Shown here piece after piece: positions 17,554-25,739 of a stretch of DNA of 64,000 nt. Made by a program: the position numbers and the translations under genes. Under the pieces are notes generated by a model, which saw nothing but the letters and a program-made list of their open reading frames with translations, was not told where the DNA came from and ran no database searches. Source of the DNA: Clostridium sp. 'deep sea' (lineage in GTDB: Bacteria > Bacillota > UBA994 > PWPR01); assembly GCF_014931565.1 (NCBI RefSeq), contig NZ_CP063353.1, forward strand, positions 558,001-622,000. The letters are read 5' to 3'. How positions within the stretch are numbered: position 1 is the stretch's first letter; every line of letters starts with the position of its first letter.

Positions 17554-19640
17554 TAACCAAGCACCTTCTTTATCTCTGTTTGAATTTTTTGCTCTAATTC
17601 TGCAATCTCTTGCATAATTTCCGCAAATGGTCTTAGCTTTTCGTATTTATAAAAATAGCGGGTAAAAGGTATTTCATAACCAATTTTAGTTTTTTTATGG
17701 TCTATCCAAAACTCTTTAACATGTGGTTTAACCTCACGTTCAACATAGTTTAAAATATTTTGCTGTTCACGTTTAATTTGGCGTGAGGTATCGTAACTGT
17801 GACCTAAACTAGCTAGAGACAAAGGTATAGTTTCGGTATCTCGTAGTGTAGTGTCAGCCTCTTTTACTTTACTCTTATAACAATAATCAGCGGTTTCATC
17901 TCGCTCTGCTAAACCCATTAATACTGCTTTTGTTAAAGAATTACTAAGCTTAAGGTCTTTTAAAATATCATTAAGCACCTTTTTAAAGTTGGTTCTATTT
18001 TTATACAGTTTATCACCAATATGCTGTTGCAATGTACTAATAATGTTTGCTTGTAGCTCTTTACCTTTAGTTTGTTTTTCAAGTTCAAATAGTTCTTTTT
18101 TCTTAATTAGCTGTTTATTCTTTTTAAGCTGTAATTCTGCTAGTTTATCTTCATCATACAGTTTTGCAAAAACTGACTCAGCATATATATTTTCAATTCG
18201 CTCTTCACTAATTTTAAAGTTAAGTTTTAAGGGGCGTTCTATTGTTATTTTTACATAACCAAACTCTTTATTATCGAATATTTTACAATATTCACCCTCT
18301 TTAAACTCTCCGTAAATGCGAGTGATTTCAGCTATATCTTTTTCACTTATTTCATTACGCTTACTACCTAAAGACTTACGCATTTTATGATAAAACTTAG
18401 TAGCATCAACTAATTGTATTTTTCCTTTACGAACTGGTCCGTTTAAAATATTATTGTTTTTACGATTGGTTAACACCCAAATATAGGTAGCAATACCTGT
18501 GTTATAAAATAAATCAGTTGGTAAAGCAATAATACCTTCTAGCAAATCATTTTCAATTAACCAACGACGTATTTCCGATTCACCAGAGCCTGCATCACCT
18601 GTAAACAATGGAGAACCATTAAAAATTATGGCCATACGAGAGCCTTTTTCATCGTGCATCATTTTTGAAACCATGTGCTGTAAAAATAGCAGTGAACCAT
18701 CAGAAGTTCGTGGTGTACCTGCAATAAATCTGTTATCTAAACTGTATCCTTCTTTATTAACAATTTTATGTTTATCTTTTTTCCAATCTACCCCAAAAGG
18801 AGGGTTCATTAATGCAAAACGCACTTTAAGCCTTGAATGTCCATCTTGGGTAAAGGAGTTGCCTAAAACTATATTTTTGGCTTGTTGCCCTTTTATTAAA
18901 ATATCCGACTTACATATAGCATAAGATTCGGGATTAATCTCCTGACCAAAAACCTCTACTTGAGCATTTGGATTTAACTTTTTAATATACTTAGATGCAA
19001 CTGAAAGCATACCACCAGTTCCACAAGCAAAATCTCCCACAGTAAATATACTACCAGGTGTAGATAACTCATCTTCCATTCCATTAAATATTAAATTAAC
19101 CATTAGCTTTATAACTTCACGTGGAGTATAATGGTCACCTGCTTCGGCATTCTCAGAAAAACGTCTAATTAATTCCTCGAATATGTAACCCATTTCAGTA
19201 TTGCTAACTACCTCTGGGTGAAAATCTACAGTACTAAATTCTTTAATAATTAAATATAGTAAATTATTTTCATCTAATTTTTTTATCTGTTTTGCAAAGT
19301 CAAAATTCTCAATTATTTCTCTTACATTTGAAGAAAATCCTTGTAGATAGTTTTCGAAATTTGCTTTTATATTTGATGAATCATTTAATAAACTATTAAA
19401 ATTAATAAAACTAGATTTATTTGAGAAATTGAAACCGGCTGTTTTATTTAAGATAGGTTCAATATCAGTTGTTTTAGCTTTTTCTATTACAGTTTTTTTT
19501 GTATCTTTAAGTAAACAATCGAAGCGTCTTATAACTGCCATAGGCAACATAACATCTCTATATTTTTCTGGTTTATATGGCCCACGTAGTAATTCTGCAA
19601 TCTTCCATATAAAATTCACCTTATCATTGAAGTTTTGCAT
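17553..19640 (-). CDS. hsdM: Type I restriction-modification methyltransferase subunit
   Basis: A 695-residue N6-adenine methyltransferase. There is an N-terminal HsdM helical domain, an AdoMet-binding motif DFACGTGGML (about 203-212) and the catalytic NPPFGVDW (about 280-287). The C-terminal coiled-coil region (about 500-695) is longer than in classical HsdM, close to the longer HsdM class. With HsdS it methylates the host recognition site. It is first in the RM operon, and a perfect 12-bp inverted repeat sits just upstream of its ribosome site. The neighbouring non-coding region has many repeats, consistent with an acquired island. Confidence 0.94.
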   Translation of the reverse strand: MQNFNDKVNFIWKIAELLRGPYKPEKYRDVMLPMAVIRRFDCLLKDTKKTVIEKAKTTDIEPILNKTAGFNFSNKSSFINFNSLLNDSSNIKANFENYLQGFSSNVREIIENFDFAKQIKKLDENNLLYLIIKEFSTVDFHPEVVSNTEMGYIFEELIRRFSENAEAGDHYTPREVIKLMVNLIFNGMEDELSTPGSIFTVGDFACGTGGMLSVASKYIKKLNPNAQVEVFGQEINPESYAICKSDILIKGQQAKNIVLGNSFTQDGHSRLKVRFALMNPPFGVDWKKDKHKIVNKEGYSLDNRFIAGTPRTSDGSLLFLQHMVSKMMHDEKGSRMAIIFNGSPLFTGDAGSGESEIRRWLIENDLLEGIIALPTDLFYNTGIATYIWVLTNRKNNNILNGPVRKGKIQLVDATKFYHKMRKSLGSKRNEISEKDIAEITRIYGEFKEGEYCKIFDNKEFGYVKITIERPLKLNFKISEERIENIYAESVFAKLYDEDKLAELQLKKNKQLIKKKELFELEKQTKGKELQANIISTLQQHIGDKLYKNRTNFKKVLNDILKDLKLSNSLTKAVLMGLAERDETADYCYKSKVKEADTTLRDTETIPLSLASLGHSYDTSRQIKREQQNILNYVEREVKPHVKEFWIDHKKTKIGYEIPFTRYFYKYEKLRPFAEIMQEIAELEQKIQTEIKKVLG

Positions 19641-19658
19641 GATATGATTCTCCTCAGC

Positions 19659-19685
19659 TAATAAACTATAATATATAGTTTATTA
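19659..19685. promoter_or_regulatory. 12-bp inverted repeat upstream of hsdM
   Basis: TAATAAACTATA (19659-19670) and its exact reverse complement (19674-19685) with a 3-nt centre. It lies 19 bp before the hsdM start. It could be an operator or an mRNA hairpin that tunes methylase expression. No controller gene is adjacent. Confidence 0.45.
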
Positions 19686-19802
19686 TATTTTTATATATAA
19701 TTATTAATTTTTAACACTAAATTGATTTTAACTTATATGGCATATTTATTCCAGATATAGTAATAAAAAAGACGTTAATTATTTAAATAAACATTTTAAA
19801 AA

Positions 19803-19826
19803 GGCAAATATAGAATTTGCCCCTAT
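19803..19826. repeat. REP-like hairpin (copy 1)
   Basis: GGCAAAT (19803-19809) pairs with ATTTGCC (19815-19821) and is followed by CCTA. Same build as the other copies: a short stem, a 5-6 nt loop and a C-rich CTA(C) tail. Confidence 0.5.
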
Positions 19827-19852
19827 GATATTTACTTATGGTAATTTACGTT

Positions 19853-19899
19853 TCCTTAATTAACCACAAATGAATGACACAGAGGTCATTCACTACGGG
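19853..19899. repeat. REP-like hairpin (copy 2)
   Basis: Stem TGAATGAC (19871-19878) with GTCATTCA (19885-19892), loop ACAGAG, then CTACG. The 5' flank CCTTAATTAACCACA matches copies 3 and 4. Against those copies one base pair of the stem has changed on both sides (C to T and G to A), so pairing is kept. Confidence 0.65.
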
Positions 19900-19946
19900 A
19901 TCATACTTTGATAATGGGCTGAGACTTGATTATTACAATTACGTGA

Positions 19947-20149
19947 GGTGGAATTTCTCCATAAAAAAACAGTTGAACAAGGAAAAATATACTATGAGAT
20001 GAATTATAATGCGGAGTCAGAATGAGTAACAGGACGTTACGAAAGCACTGCTTAGCCATGGACGGCGTTTCAGTGCGGTCTGACGGAGCTTTATAATGAA
20101 TCCATAGTATCTGACGAAGTGAGTTGTTTTATTAGGGAGTTATTTCACC
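19947..20149. repeat. ~200-bp imperfect inverted repeat with internal three-way junction
   Basis: Outer arms 19947-19960 and 20136-20149 are similar reverse complements (11 of 14). An exact 8-bp pair, ATACTATG/CATAGTAT, is at 19989-19996 and 20103-20110. Inside, GTCAGA (20016-20021) pairs with TCTGAC (20079-20084), enclosing two hairpins: GTAAC/GTTAC (20026-20040) and GCACTG/CAGTGC (20045-20076). No reading frame fits. It may be a structured RNA or a miniature mobile element; I do not recognise a known family. It fills most of the non-coding stretch between hsdM and trmL. Confidence 0.45.
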
Positions 20150-20250
20150 GTATTCAAAATTCATTATTATTTAAATGTTTTCACTACAAAAAAAGCTTGT
20201 TTTACTATTCTTTTTTAAGGTACCTTATTTTTCTTATGAAAAAAAGGTTT

Positions 20251-20703
20251 TTATTCAAACCCATTTTGTCTCCATGCCTCATACACTACAATTGCTGCTG
20301 CATTAGATAAGTTTAGCGACCTTAAATTGCCCTTCATGGGTAAGGTAATACATCTCTCGGCGTGTTTATGAAGCAGTGGCTCTGGTAAACCCTTGGTTTC
20401 GCAGCCAAACAATATATAATCATTAGGTTTATATTTAAAATCTGTATATAGGTTAGTACTTTTAGTTGTTGCCAAATAAAAATCTGCATCTCCCATATAC
20501 ACTAAAAATTCCTCGAGACTTTCGTGTACGGTTACATCAACACTCGACCAATAATCTAGCCCTGCACGCTTTAAATGTTTATCCGAAATAGAAAACCCTA
20601 GGGGCTTAACTAAGTGCAGTTTAGAGCCAGTTATTGCGCACGTACGGGCAATATTGCCAGTGTTGGGGGGTATTACAGGTTCTACTAAAACAATATTAAA
20701 CAT
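20251..20703 (-). CDS. trmL: tRNA (cytidine/uridine-34 2'-O)-methyltransferase TrmL
   Basis: About 150 residues of the SPOUT superfamily. It starts MFNIVLVEPVIPPNTGNIAR, the classic TrmL opening, with GCETKGLP and a C-terminal NLSNAAAIVVYEAWRQ that forms the knotted AdoMet site. It methylates the ribose of the wobble base in leucine tRNAs as a dimer. The start at 20703 has AGGAGA upstream; a longer frame upstream has a hydrophobic tail with no family match and runs into the lexA promoter. It is divergent from lexA. Confidence 0.92.
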   Translation of the reverse strand: MFNIVLVEPVIPPNTGNIARTCAITGSKLHLVKPLGFSISDKHLKRAGLDYWSSVDVTVHESLEEFLVYMGDADFYLATTKSTNLYTDFKYKPNDYILFGCETKGLPEPLLHKHAERCITLPMKGNLRSLNLSNAAAIVVYEAWRQNGFE

Positions 20704-20718
20704 TTTTATCTCTCCTAG

Positions 20719-20732
20719 CAAACAATTGTTTT
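20719..20732. promoter_or_regulatory. LexA (SOS) box
   Basis: CAAACAATTGTTTT is centred on a palindrome AAAC-AATT-GTTT, close to the Gram-positive SOS consensus CGAACnnnnGTTCG. It overlaps the -35 box of the lexA promoter, as expected for autoregulation. Confidence 0.55.
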
Positions 20733-20760
20733 GACAACTTAATATTTTCACTGATATAAT
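20731..20760 (+). promoter_or_regulatory. lexA promoter
   Basis: TTGACA at 20731-20736 and TATAAT at 20755-20760 with an 18-base spacer and an upstream TG (extended -10). It lies 30 bp before the lexA start. Confidence 0.8.
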
Positions 20761-20789
20761 AACAAAAAAAGAGCAAAGCAGGGATAGGT

Positions 20790-21401
20790 ATGAAAAAATC
20801 TTTAACCAAGAGACAAGAACAAATTTATAACTACATATGTGAAGCAAGTCAGGACAATGGTTATCCGCCATCAGTTCGAGAGATTTGTGCCAAAGTTGGC
20901 TTAAAATCTAGCGCTACTGTTTATAATCATTTGGTTCGGCTTGAAGAAAAAGGCTACATAAGGCGCGACCCTGCCAAGCCAAGAGCAATTGAAATTTTAG
21001 ATGAAAATGTGCAATTACTTAACTCAGGCATAGCCAAAATACCGTTAGTAGGTAGAGTAACTGCTGGTATGCCAATTCTAGCTCAAGAAAACATAGAAGA
21101 GTATTTTCCACTACCCACTTATATGGTGAAAAGTGATACTATGTTTATGCTGCAAATATCCGGCGAAAGTATGATTGAGCGAGGCATTAACGATGGCGAC
21201 TTTGTAATTGTACGTCAGCAAAAAATTGCTGAAAACGGAGACATAGTTGTTGCTATGCTTGATGATGAAGCTACAGTAAAAACCTTTTACAAAGAAAGCG
21301 ACCATGTTAGGCTTCAACCCGAAAACCCAGCATATCCACCCATTATTGCTAAAAACGTTTCAATTCTTGGTAAAGTTATAGGTTTATTTAGGCAGATGTA
21401 A
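20790..21401 (+). CDS. lexA: SOS repressor LexA
   Basis: A 203-residue LexA. The N-terminal winged helix has its recognition segment around [12 protein letters not shown] (39-51). The self-cleavage site is Ala92-Gly93 in GRVTAGMP, and the catalytic pair is Ser127 (GESM) and Lys164 (ATVKTF). RecA filaments trigger self-cleavage after DNA damage and release SOS genes. All catalytic residues are present. A LexA-like box overlaps its own strong promoter. It stands alone, ending in a terminator. Confidence 0.96.
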   Translation: MKKSLTKRQEQIYNYICEASQDNGYPPSVREICAKVGLKSSATVYNHLVRLEEKGYIRRDPAKPRAIEILDENVQLLNSGIAKIPLVGRVTAGMPILAQENIEEYFPLPTYMVKSDTMFMLQISGESMIERGINDGDFVIVRQQKIAENGDIVVAMLDDEATVKTFYKESDHVRLQPENPAYPPIIAKNVSILGKVIGLFRQM

Positions 21402-21422
21402 TTTGCTTTAATAAAAATCACT

Positions 21423-21456
21423 AAAATCACAGCCTTTTGGGGATGTGATTTTTTAT
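21423..21456 (+). terminator. Intrinsic terminator of lexA
   Basis: AAAATCACAGCC / GGATGTGATTTTTT folds into a stem with a short T/G loop and a T run, 22 bp after the lexA stop. Confidence 0.75.
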
Positions 21457-21472
21457 ATTACACATTGCTTAT

Positions 21473-21537
21473 TGTAAATAAACCACTTTACCTTAATTTC
21501 CACATATGAACGACACAGAGGTCGTTCACTACAAACT
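21473..21537. repeat. 65-bp direct repeat with REP-like hairpin (copy 3)
   Basis: Identical over 65 bp to 22204-22268. The core stem is TGAACGAC (21507-21514) with GTCGTTCA (21521-21528), loop ACAGAG, then CTACA. Identity of the whole unit, including flanks, shows a recent duplication. Confidence 0.85.
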
Positions 21538-21562
21538 CTACATACTATTTTAACTTTTAATT

Positions 21563-21609
21563 CTAGTCCACCCCACTACTTTATGTAAAGTATCGTAGGG
21601 ATAACCTCC
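21563..21609 (-). pseudogene. 47-bp remnant of the ynbB-type gene
   Basis: These 47 bases are identical to 23178-23224 inside the intact gene, in the same orientation. The 65-bp repeat that flanks the intact gene's 3' end is also present just to the left (21473-21537), and weak similarity bridges the two. The simplest reading is a second copy of the ynbB locus that has lost almost all of its coding sequence. Confidence 0.65.
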
Positions 21610-21748
21610 GTAAAGATACAATTGTATCGGTGTATGTTTAAATATGATAACTTTACTAAATGACTTGATACTATTTAAGTAAACGATTACTATTATAACT
21701 TATTATGGTAATATAGATGTATATAATAAATATTAGGAGTGCTGGCTT

Positions 21749-22123
21749 GTGAAAAAACCTTTATTTTTATCATATATAGTAACCGTATTAATTTCAATTC
21801 CTATTTTCACCTTTTCAATTACAAAAGCTTATCGGTATCCATTAATTCTTATATTAGCTGGTTCTATGTTTCTTATAGCAGAGCTCTTATTAAAACCAAA
21901 AATAAAACCAGATTTATTAGTAGATATCCAAAAAAATCAATTGATTATGACTCTAATTGCCTTTATCTTAAGTTTATCATTCTGTTTTATTAAAGCACCA
22001 GAACATTTTAGTTATTTGAAAACTATTGTTATTACAATTGTTACATATTATATTGTGCAATCAATAACGATAGTACCTTATTATTTTAAACATAGAGGTT
22101 CAAAATCAAATGTTGCAAGTTGA
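21749..22123 (+). CDS. Small membrane protein of unknown function
   Basis: A 124-residue, strongly hydrophobic protein with about four predicted membrane segments (about 5-25, 30-48, 64-82, 88-108) and a basic C terminus. I recognise no family. The start is a GTG with AGGAGTG eight bases upstream. It lies between two copies of a 65-bp direct repeat and next to a gene remnant, so this small locus may have been inserted or rearranged recently. A short stem, AAGACC-AGTT-GGTCTT-like, follows near 22145 without a clear T run. Confidence 0.7.
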   Translation: MKKPLFLSYIVTVLISIPIFTFSITKAYRYPLILILAGSMFLIAELLLKPKIKPDLLVDIQKNQLIMTLIAFILSLSFCFIKAPEHFSYLKTIVITIVTYYIVQSITIVPYYFKHRGSKSNVAS

Positions 22124-22203
22124 AATTCAAATTGCTGTACTAATAAGACCAGTTCGGTCTTCATCATCAGCTAATAATACCCGACATTTTGTTAACAGAC
22201 TAA

Positions 22204-22268
22204 TGTAAATAAACCACTTTACCTTAATTTCCACATATGAACGACACAGAGGTCGTTCACTACAAACT
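22204..22268. repeat. 65-bp direct repeat with REP-like hairpin (copy 4)
   Basis: Exact partner of 21473-21537. Core stem TGAACGAC (22238-22245) / GTCGTTCA (22252-22259), then CTACA. It lies just downstream of the ynbB-type gene. Confidence 0.85.
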
Positions 22269-22294
22269 TTAAATACTTTTATTGTTACTTATAA

Positions 22295-23578
22295 TTAAAC
22301 TTCAAGAACACCCTTTTTTATCATGTGATTTAGTGCAGTTATTATGCCTAACTCTATATGCTCTAACATTTGTCCACCCTGCATGTATACTGTATAAGGC
22401 TCAATTACGGGAGCGTCGGCTGAAAATTCTATTGAAGCACCCTGTATAAATGTACCGGCTGCCATTATAACTTCGTGATCATAACCTGGTAACATTCCTG
22501 GTATAGGATTAGCCATAGAGTCAACTGGTGAACCCTTTTGAATGCCCTCACAAAAGGCAATTAATTGCTCTTTATTTTTCATGTTTACTGACTGAATGAT
22601 ATCGTATCTTTGCTCATTTGCTTTAGGATCAACAGTTAGGTTTAGTTTTTCGAAAATATTGGCAGCAAAAACCGCCCCCATTAAGGCTTGACCCACTACA
22701 TGGGGAGCTAAAAATAAGCCGTGATAAAAGCTTCTTATAATATTTTGGGTTCCACCCATATCTCTGCCTAACCCTGGTGCTACACAGTAGTCCATAATAT
22801 CATTTATAAATTGCTCTTTACCTACTATATAACCACCCCATAGTGCTAAACCACCACCAGGGTTTTTTATTAAAGAGCCAGCCATCACGTCTGCTCCTAC
22901 TGAGGTAGGCTCAAGCTTTTCAACAAACTCTCCATAGCAGTTATCTACAAAAATAATTATATTAGGGTTTACTTTTTTAATTGCTTTAAATACAGGCTCT
23001 ACCTCAGCACAACTCCATGCTCTACGGGTGGTATATCCACGCGAACGTTGAAAATGTACCATTTTAGTTTTAGCTGTAATGTTATTTACAATACTAGTTG
23101 TATCTAAATCACCACTTTTAGTGGTATTAATAACCTTTACTTTAACACCTTTATTTAATAGAGAGTGTTTAGAGTCACTAGTCCACCCCACTACTTTATG
23201 TAAAGTATCGTAGGGATAACCTCCAGCAAAGATTAGCTCGTCTCCAGCTAATAACAAACCCTGCATAGCTGCCGAGATAGCATGGGTACCAGAAACAAAC
23301 TGACCTCTTACTACTGCTGACTCGCTATAAAACACTTCTGCATATATCTCATCAAGAGTATCTCTGCCTAAATCACTATAGCCATAACCAGTGCTACCCT
23401 GTAGATGCATGTCTGTAACACCGTGCTCCTGAAAAGATTTTAATACCCTTGCTTGATTATACCTTGCTGTTTCACGTATCTCTTTAAAGCTTTGCTCGCA
23501 GCTTAATAAGGCATTATCTGCAAGAGTTAAAAGTTGATTATTTACATTTAATATCTCTTTTAAGGCTAAAAAACTCAT
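22295..23578 (-). CDS. ynbB: YnbB-type PLP enzyme (methionine gamma-lyase family)
   Basis: A 427-residue fold-type I PLP protein of the group annotated as aluminium-resistance or methionine gamma-lyase-like. Motifs include QGSTGYGYSDLGRDTLDEIY near residue 60, FVSGTHAISAAMQGLL near 93 and the PLP lysine segment GSLIKNPGGGLA near 235. The true substrate is not established. A strong GGAGG site precedes the ATG. It sits close to lexA, an order common in Firmicutes. A fragment of the same gene survives at 21563-21609. Confidence 0.88.
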   Translation of the reverse strand: MSFLALKEILNVNNQLLTLADNALLSCEQSFKEIRETARYNQARVLKSFQEHGVTDMHLQGSTGYGYSDLGRDTLDEIYAEVFYSESAVVRGQFVSGTHAISAAMQGLLLAGDELIFAGGYPYDTLHKVVGWTSDSKHSLLNKGVKVKVINTTKSGDLDTTSIVNNITAKTKMVHFQRSRGYTTRRAWSCAEVEPVFKAIKKVNPNIIIFVDNCYGEFVEKLEPTSVGADVMAGSLIKNPGGGLALWGGYIVGKEQFINDIMDYCVAPGLGRDMGGTQNIIRSFYHGLFLAPHVVGQALMGAVFAANIFEKLNLTVDPKANEQRYDIIQSVNMKNKEQLIAFCEGIQKGSPVDSMANPIPGMLPGYDHEVIMAAGTFIQGASIEFSADAPVIEPYTVYMQGGQMLEHIELGIITALNHMIKKGVLEV

Positions 23579-23632
23579 TGTTTTCCTCCAAATTTTACTT
23601 ATTGTATTGTAGCATATCTTATCAAAAATTAT

Positions 23633-23671
23633 AAGCAGACTTGCTCTTTAGGGAGCAAGTCTGCTTTAATT
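23633..23671. terminator. Intrinsic terminator, probably bidirectional
   Basis: A perfect 14-bp stem, AAGCAGACTTGCTC (23633-23646) with GAGCAAGTCTGCTT (23653-23666), is flanked by T runs in both directions. On the minus strand it would end transcription from the 23812-24411 gene before ynbB. Confidence 0.75.
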
Positions 23672-23682
23672 TTTTGGGGTGT

Positions 23683-23779
23683 GAATACCTAAAGGTATTC
23701 GTTTTGTGTTTGCTACGCTCTCGGTTTGTGTTATTTTTTCGTTGCACTTAAAATAACGTGGTGTGATTGCTTGGCAATC
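23683..23779. repeat. Three short hairpins in a row
   Basis: GAATACC/GGTATTC (23683-23700), GTTATTTT/AAAATAAC (23730-23757) and GATTGC/GCAATC (23765-23779). The first and third both follow GGTGTG. No reading frame fits. It lies between a hypothetical gene and the ynbB terminator. Confidence 0.45.
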
Positions 23780-23811
23780 GTAATATAACACTAGAGATTA
23801 TTGTGAAATTA

Positions 23812-24411
23812 TTAATTAGTACTATTTATTTTAGTATAATTTAGCTTAAGGAAATAGGCATATTTATAATTCTCTATTTTTTCTGGCTCTTTGCAGTTCT
23901 CTTTTAAATTAACTAAATACGATAAAATAGTATATTCCTCATCAACTTTTGGACTAAAATTAGTTTTTGTCTCTATAGAGTATTCATTAATATTAAAATT
24001 TAAATCCTCCATAGAAGTATAGCCTACATAGGTATCATTTTTCAGAGCAAATATCATGTTAATCTTACCGTTATCTTTTTGCTGTGTAATTACATGAAGA
24101 CCAATATCGACATCAAGATTACTATTCTCATAAATACACTTTTTAGATTTTTCAAGTACTTTTTTTAAATGTCCATCTTCATAAAGCTCAAAAATAACCT
24201 TAACCTCATAGCTATCGCTTAAATTTTGTATAGTATATTCCTTCAAATTATAATTTGCATTTTCGTAACTGTAACTTGTATTAATGTTTTTGTTTTCAAT
24301 GATGTATGGTTTTATCACTGGCTTAGTTTTGTTAAAAGGCAATGCAAAAAATATTACTAATGCACAAACTATAAATAGTGAAGTATATACTAAAGTTTTT
24401 TTTGAAATCAT
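23812..24411 (-). CDS. Hypothetical membrane-anchored protein
   Basis: A 199-residue protein with one N-terminal membrane segment (about 8-26) and a polar, Lys/Asn/Glu-rich, beta-rich outer domain. There is no lipobox cysteine and no family I recognise. It is probably anchored on the outer face of the membrane. It is flanked by terminators on both sides, so it is likely transcribed alone. The frame is long and has codon use like its neighbours, which supports it as real. Confidence 0.65.
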   Translation of the reverse strand: MISKKTLVYTSLFIVCALVIFFALPFNKTKPVIKPYIIENKNINTSYSYENANYNLKEYTIQNLSDSYEVKVIFELYEDGHLKKVLEKSKKCIYENSNLDVDIGLHVITQQKDNGKINMIFALKNDTYVGYTSMEDLNFNINEYSIETKTNFSPKVDEEYTILSYLVNLKENCKEPEKIENYKYAYFLKLNYTKINSTN

Positions 24412-24659
24412 ATTATATCATCTCCAAGATAAAACAGATTATATTACTATACAGCTAAATAATAGATATTAACTTATATATTACTAAAACAGTTACAAAT
24501 GTTCAATGAATTTTAACATGATTTGATTTAGAAACTATTAAAATATTTCTTAATAAAGTAGAGTATCGCCCAACCTAGGCTCATAGAATTGAGTTTAGAT
24601 AAAGGCATAGCATTGATTTTTGCGTGCAAAATATCTTACATTAAAAAATACGCATAAAT

Positions 24660-24709
24660 TAAAAAACTCATACAGATAATATTGCTAATATATCTTTTTG
24701 AGTTTTTTA
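24660..24709 (-). terminator. Terminator of the AraC/UvrA-like/serine-hydrolase operon
   Basis: AAAAAACTCA (24661-24670) pairs with TGAGTTTTTT (24699-24708), with an AGAT/ATCT inner stem. On the minus strand it follows the serine-hydrolase stop by about 25 bp. The remainder of 24412-24734 shows nothing else I can identify. Confidence 0.7.
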
Positions 24710-24734
24710 GTGTATAACGCCTTGCTAAACTTAA

Positions 24735-25739
24735 TTATGACAGCACAGCTGGTAAAACACAGTCAACCAACAAAGGCAACCTATCCTTTGACTTCATAGT
24801 AATCTTTGAGGCTATTACAACTACTAAATCTTTATCTGGAATACAGAAGATATGGTTGCCACCTGAGCCTGCTGCCATGTATCCTTTAATATTATCTTCA
24901 TCTATTAACCACCATAAATAACCGTACTTATTCTCATTCATTGCAGTAGATTCTTTAATCCAGCTTTTAGAGATTACTTGCTTATTAAGCCATTTACCGT
25001 TGTTTAAATACAACAAGCCAAAGCGAGCCATATCTCTAACGCTTAGGTTTAAACCCCAGCCACCCGTATTATGACCTTGAGGGTCTTTGATCCAGCCAGA
25101 ATTTTTATTGCTAAAGACATCATTAAGGCTAAAACCTACTTGTTTATGATCTGCAATTGGCTCTATACCAATTGCTGTAAACAAATGTTTATTGGCAAAC
25201 TCGCGGGCACACATGCCTGTGGCTTTTGTGATAATAGCAGACAATAAATGAGTACCTGCAGTATTATACTTAAACCTCCCTATTGCCTGATTACCACTAT
25301 ATTGATCAAGGACATACTTAGCCCAATCTTTTTGTCGCCTTAACCTATCTAATGGATCATACTTCCACGGTACGGGAGCAGTCATTGTTAAAAGTTGTTT
25401 TATAGTAATAGAGCGTTTTACAATATCTCTAAAATCAGTTGGATAATTAGGAAAAAAGTCTACTACCTTTTCATTAACACTTTTTATTAAACCTTTATCT
25501 ATGGCAATGCCAATTAAAGCTGAGGTGAAGCTTTTCGTTACAGAGGCAATGATATGGTTATCATTTTGTTTATAACCATTAAAGTATTTTTCGTAAACCA
25601 CAAAGCCTTTACGCATAATCATTAAGCCATTTATGCTTTTGTATTGAGCATTAATAGTTTGCTCAAACTTAGGTATCAAATTTTGCATGTCTACTTCATT
25701 TAACTCTTTATGAATAAACTCAAACTTAGCTTTACTCAT
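24735..25739 (-). CDS. Beta-lactamase-fold serine hydrolase
   Basis: A 334-residue class C beta-lactamase/esterase-type protein. The catalytic SxxK motif is Ser66-Val-Thr-Lys69 in ASVTKSF, the YxN-like motif is KYNTAG near residue 158, and the third motif is GSGGNH near 303. No signal peptide is seen, so it is probably cytoplasmic. It could be an esterase or peptidase rather than a true beta-lactamase. Its start overlaps the end of the UvrA-like ATPase by 8 bases, so the two are co-translated. A GGGAGG site precedes the ATG. Confidence 0.85.
   Translation of the reverse strand: MSKAKFEFIHKELNEVDMQNLIPKFEQTINAQYKSINGLMIMRKGFVVYEKYFNGYKQNDNHIIASVTKSFTSALIGIAIDKGLIKSVNEKVVDFFPNYPTDFRDIVKRSITIKQLLTMTAPVPWKYDPLDRLRRQKDWAKYVLDQYSGNQAIGRFKYNTAGTHLLSAIITKATGMCAREFANKHLFTAIGIEPIADHKQVGFSLNDVFSNKNSGWIKDPQGHNTGGWGLNLSVRDMARFGLLYLNNGKWLNKQVISKSWIKESTAMNENKYGYLWWLIDEDNIKGYMAAGSGGNHIFCIPDKDLVVVIASKITMKSKDRLPLLVDCVLPAVLS

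Noticed and set aside
13226-19640. Phase-variable or inverting hsdS locus
   Set aside because: Only one hsdS gene is present, with no recombinase and no inverted hsdS fragments in the window.
19917-19924. GGCTGAGA, part of the TPP riboswitch signature
   Set aside because: The second conserved half (ACCTGAT...TAAT-CCAGCG) is missing and no thiamine gene follows; the following genes are restriction genes on the other strand.
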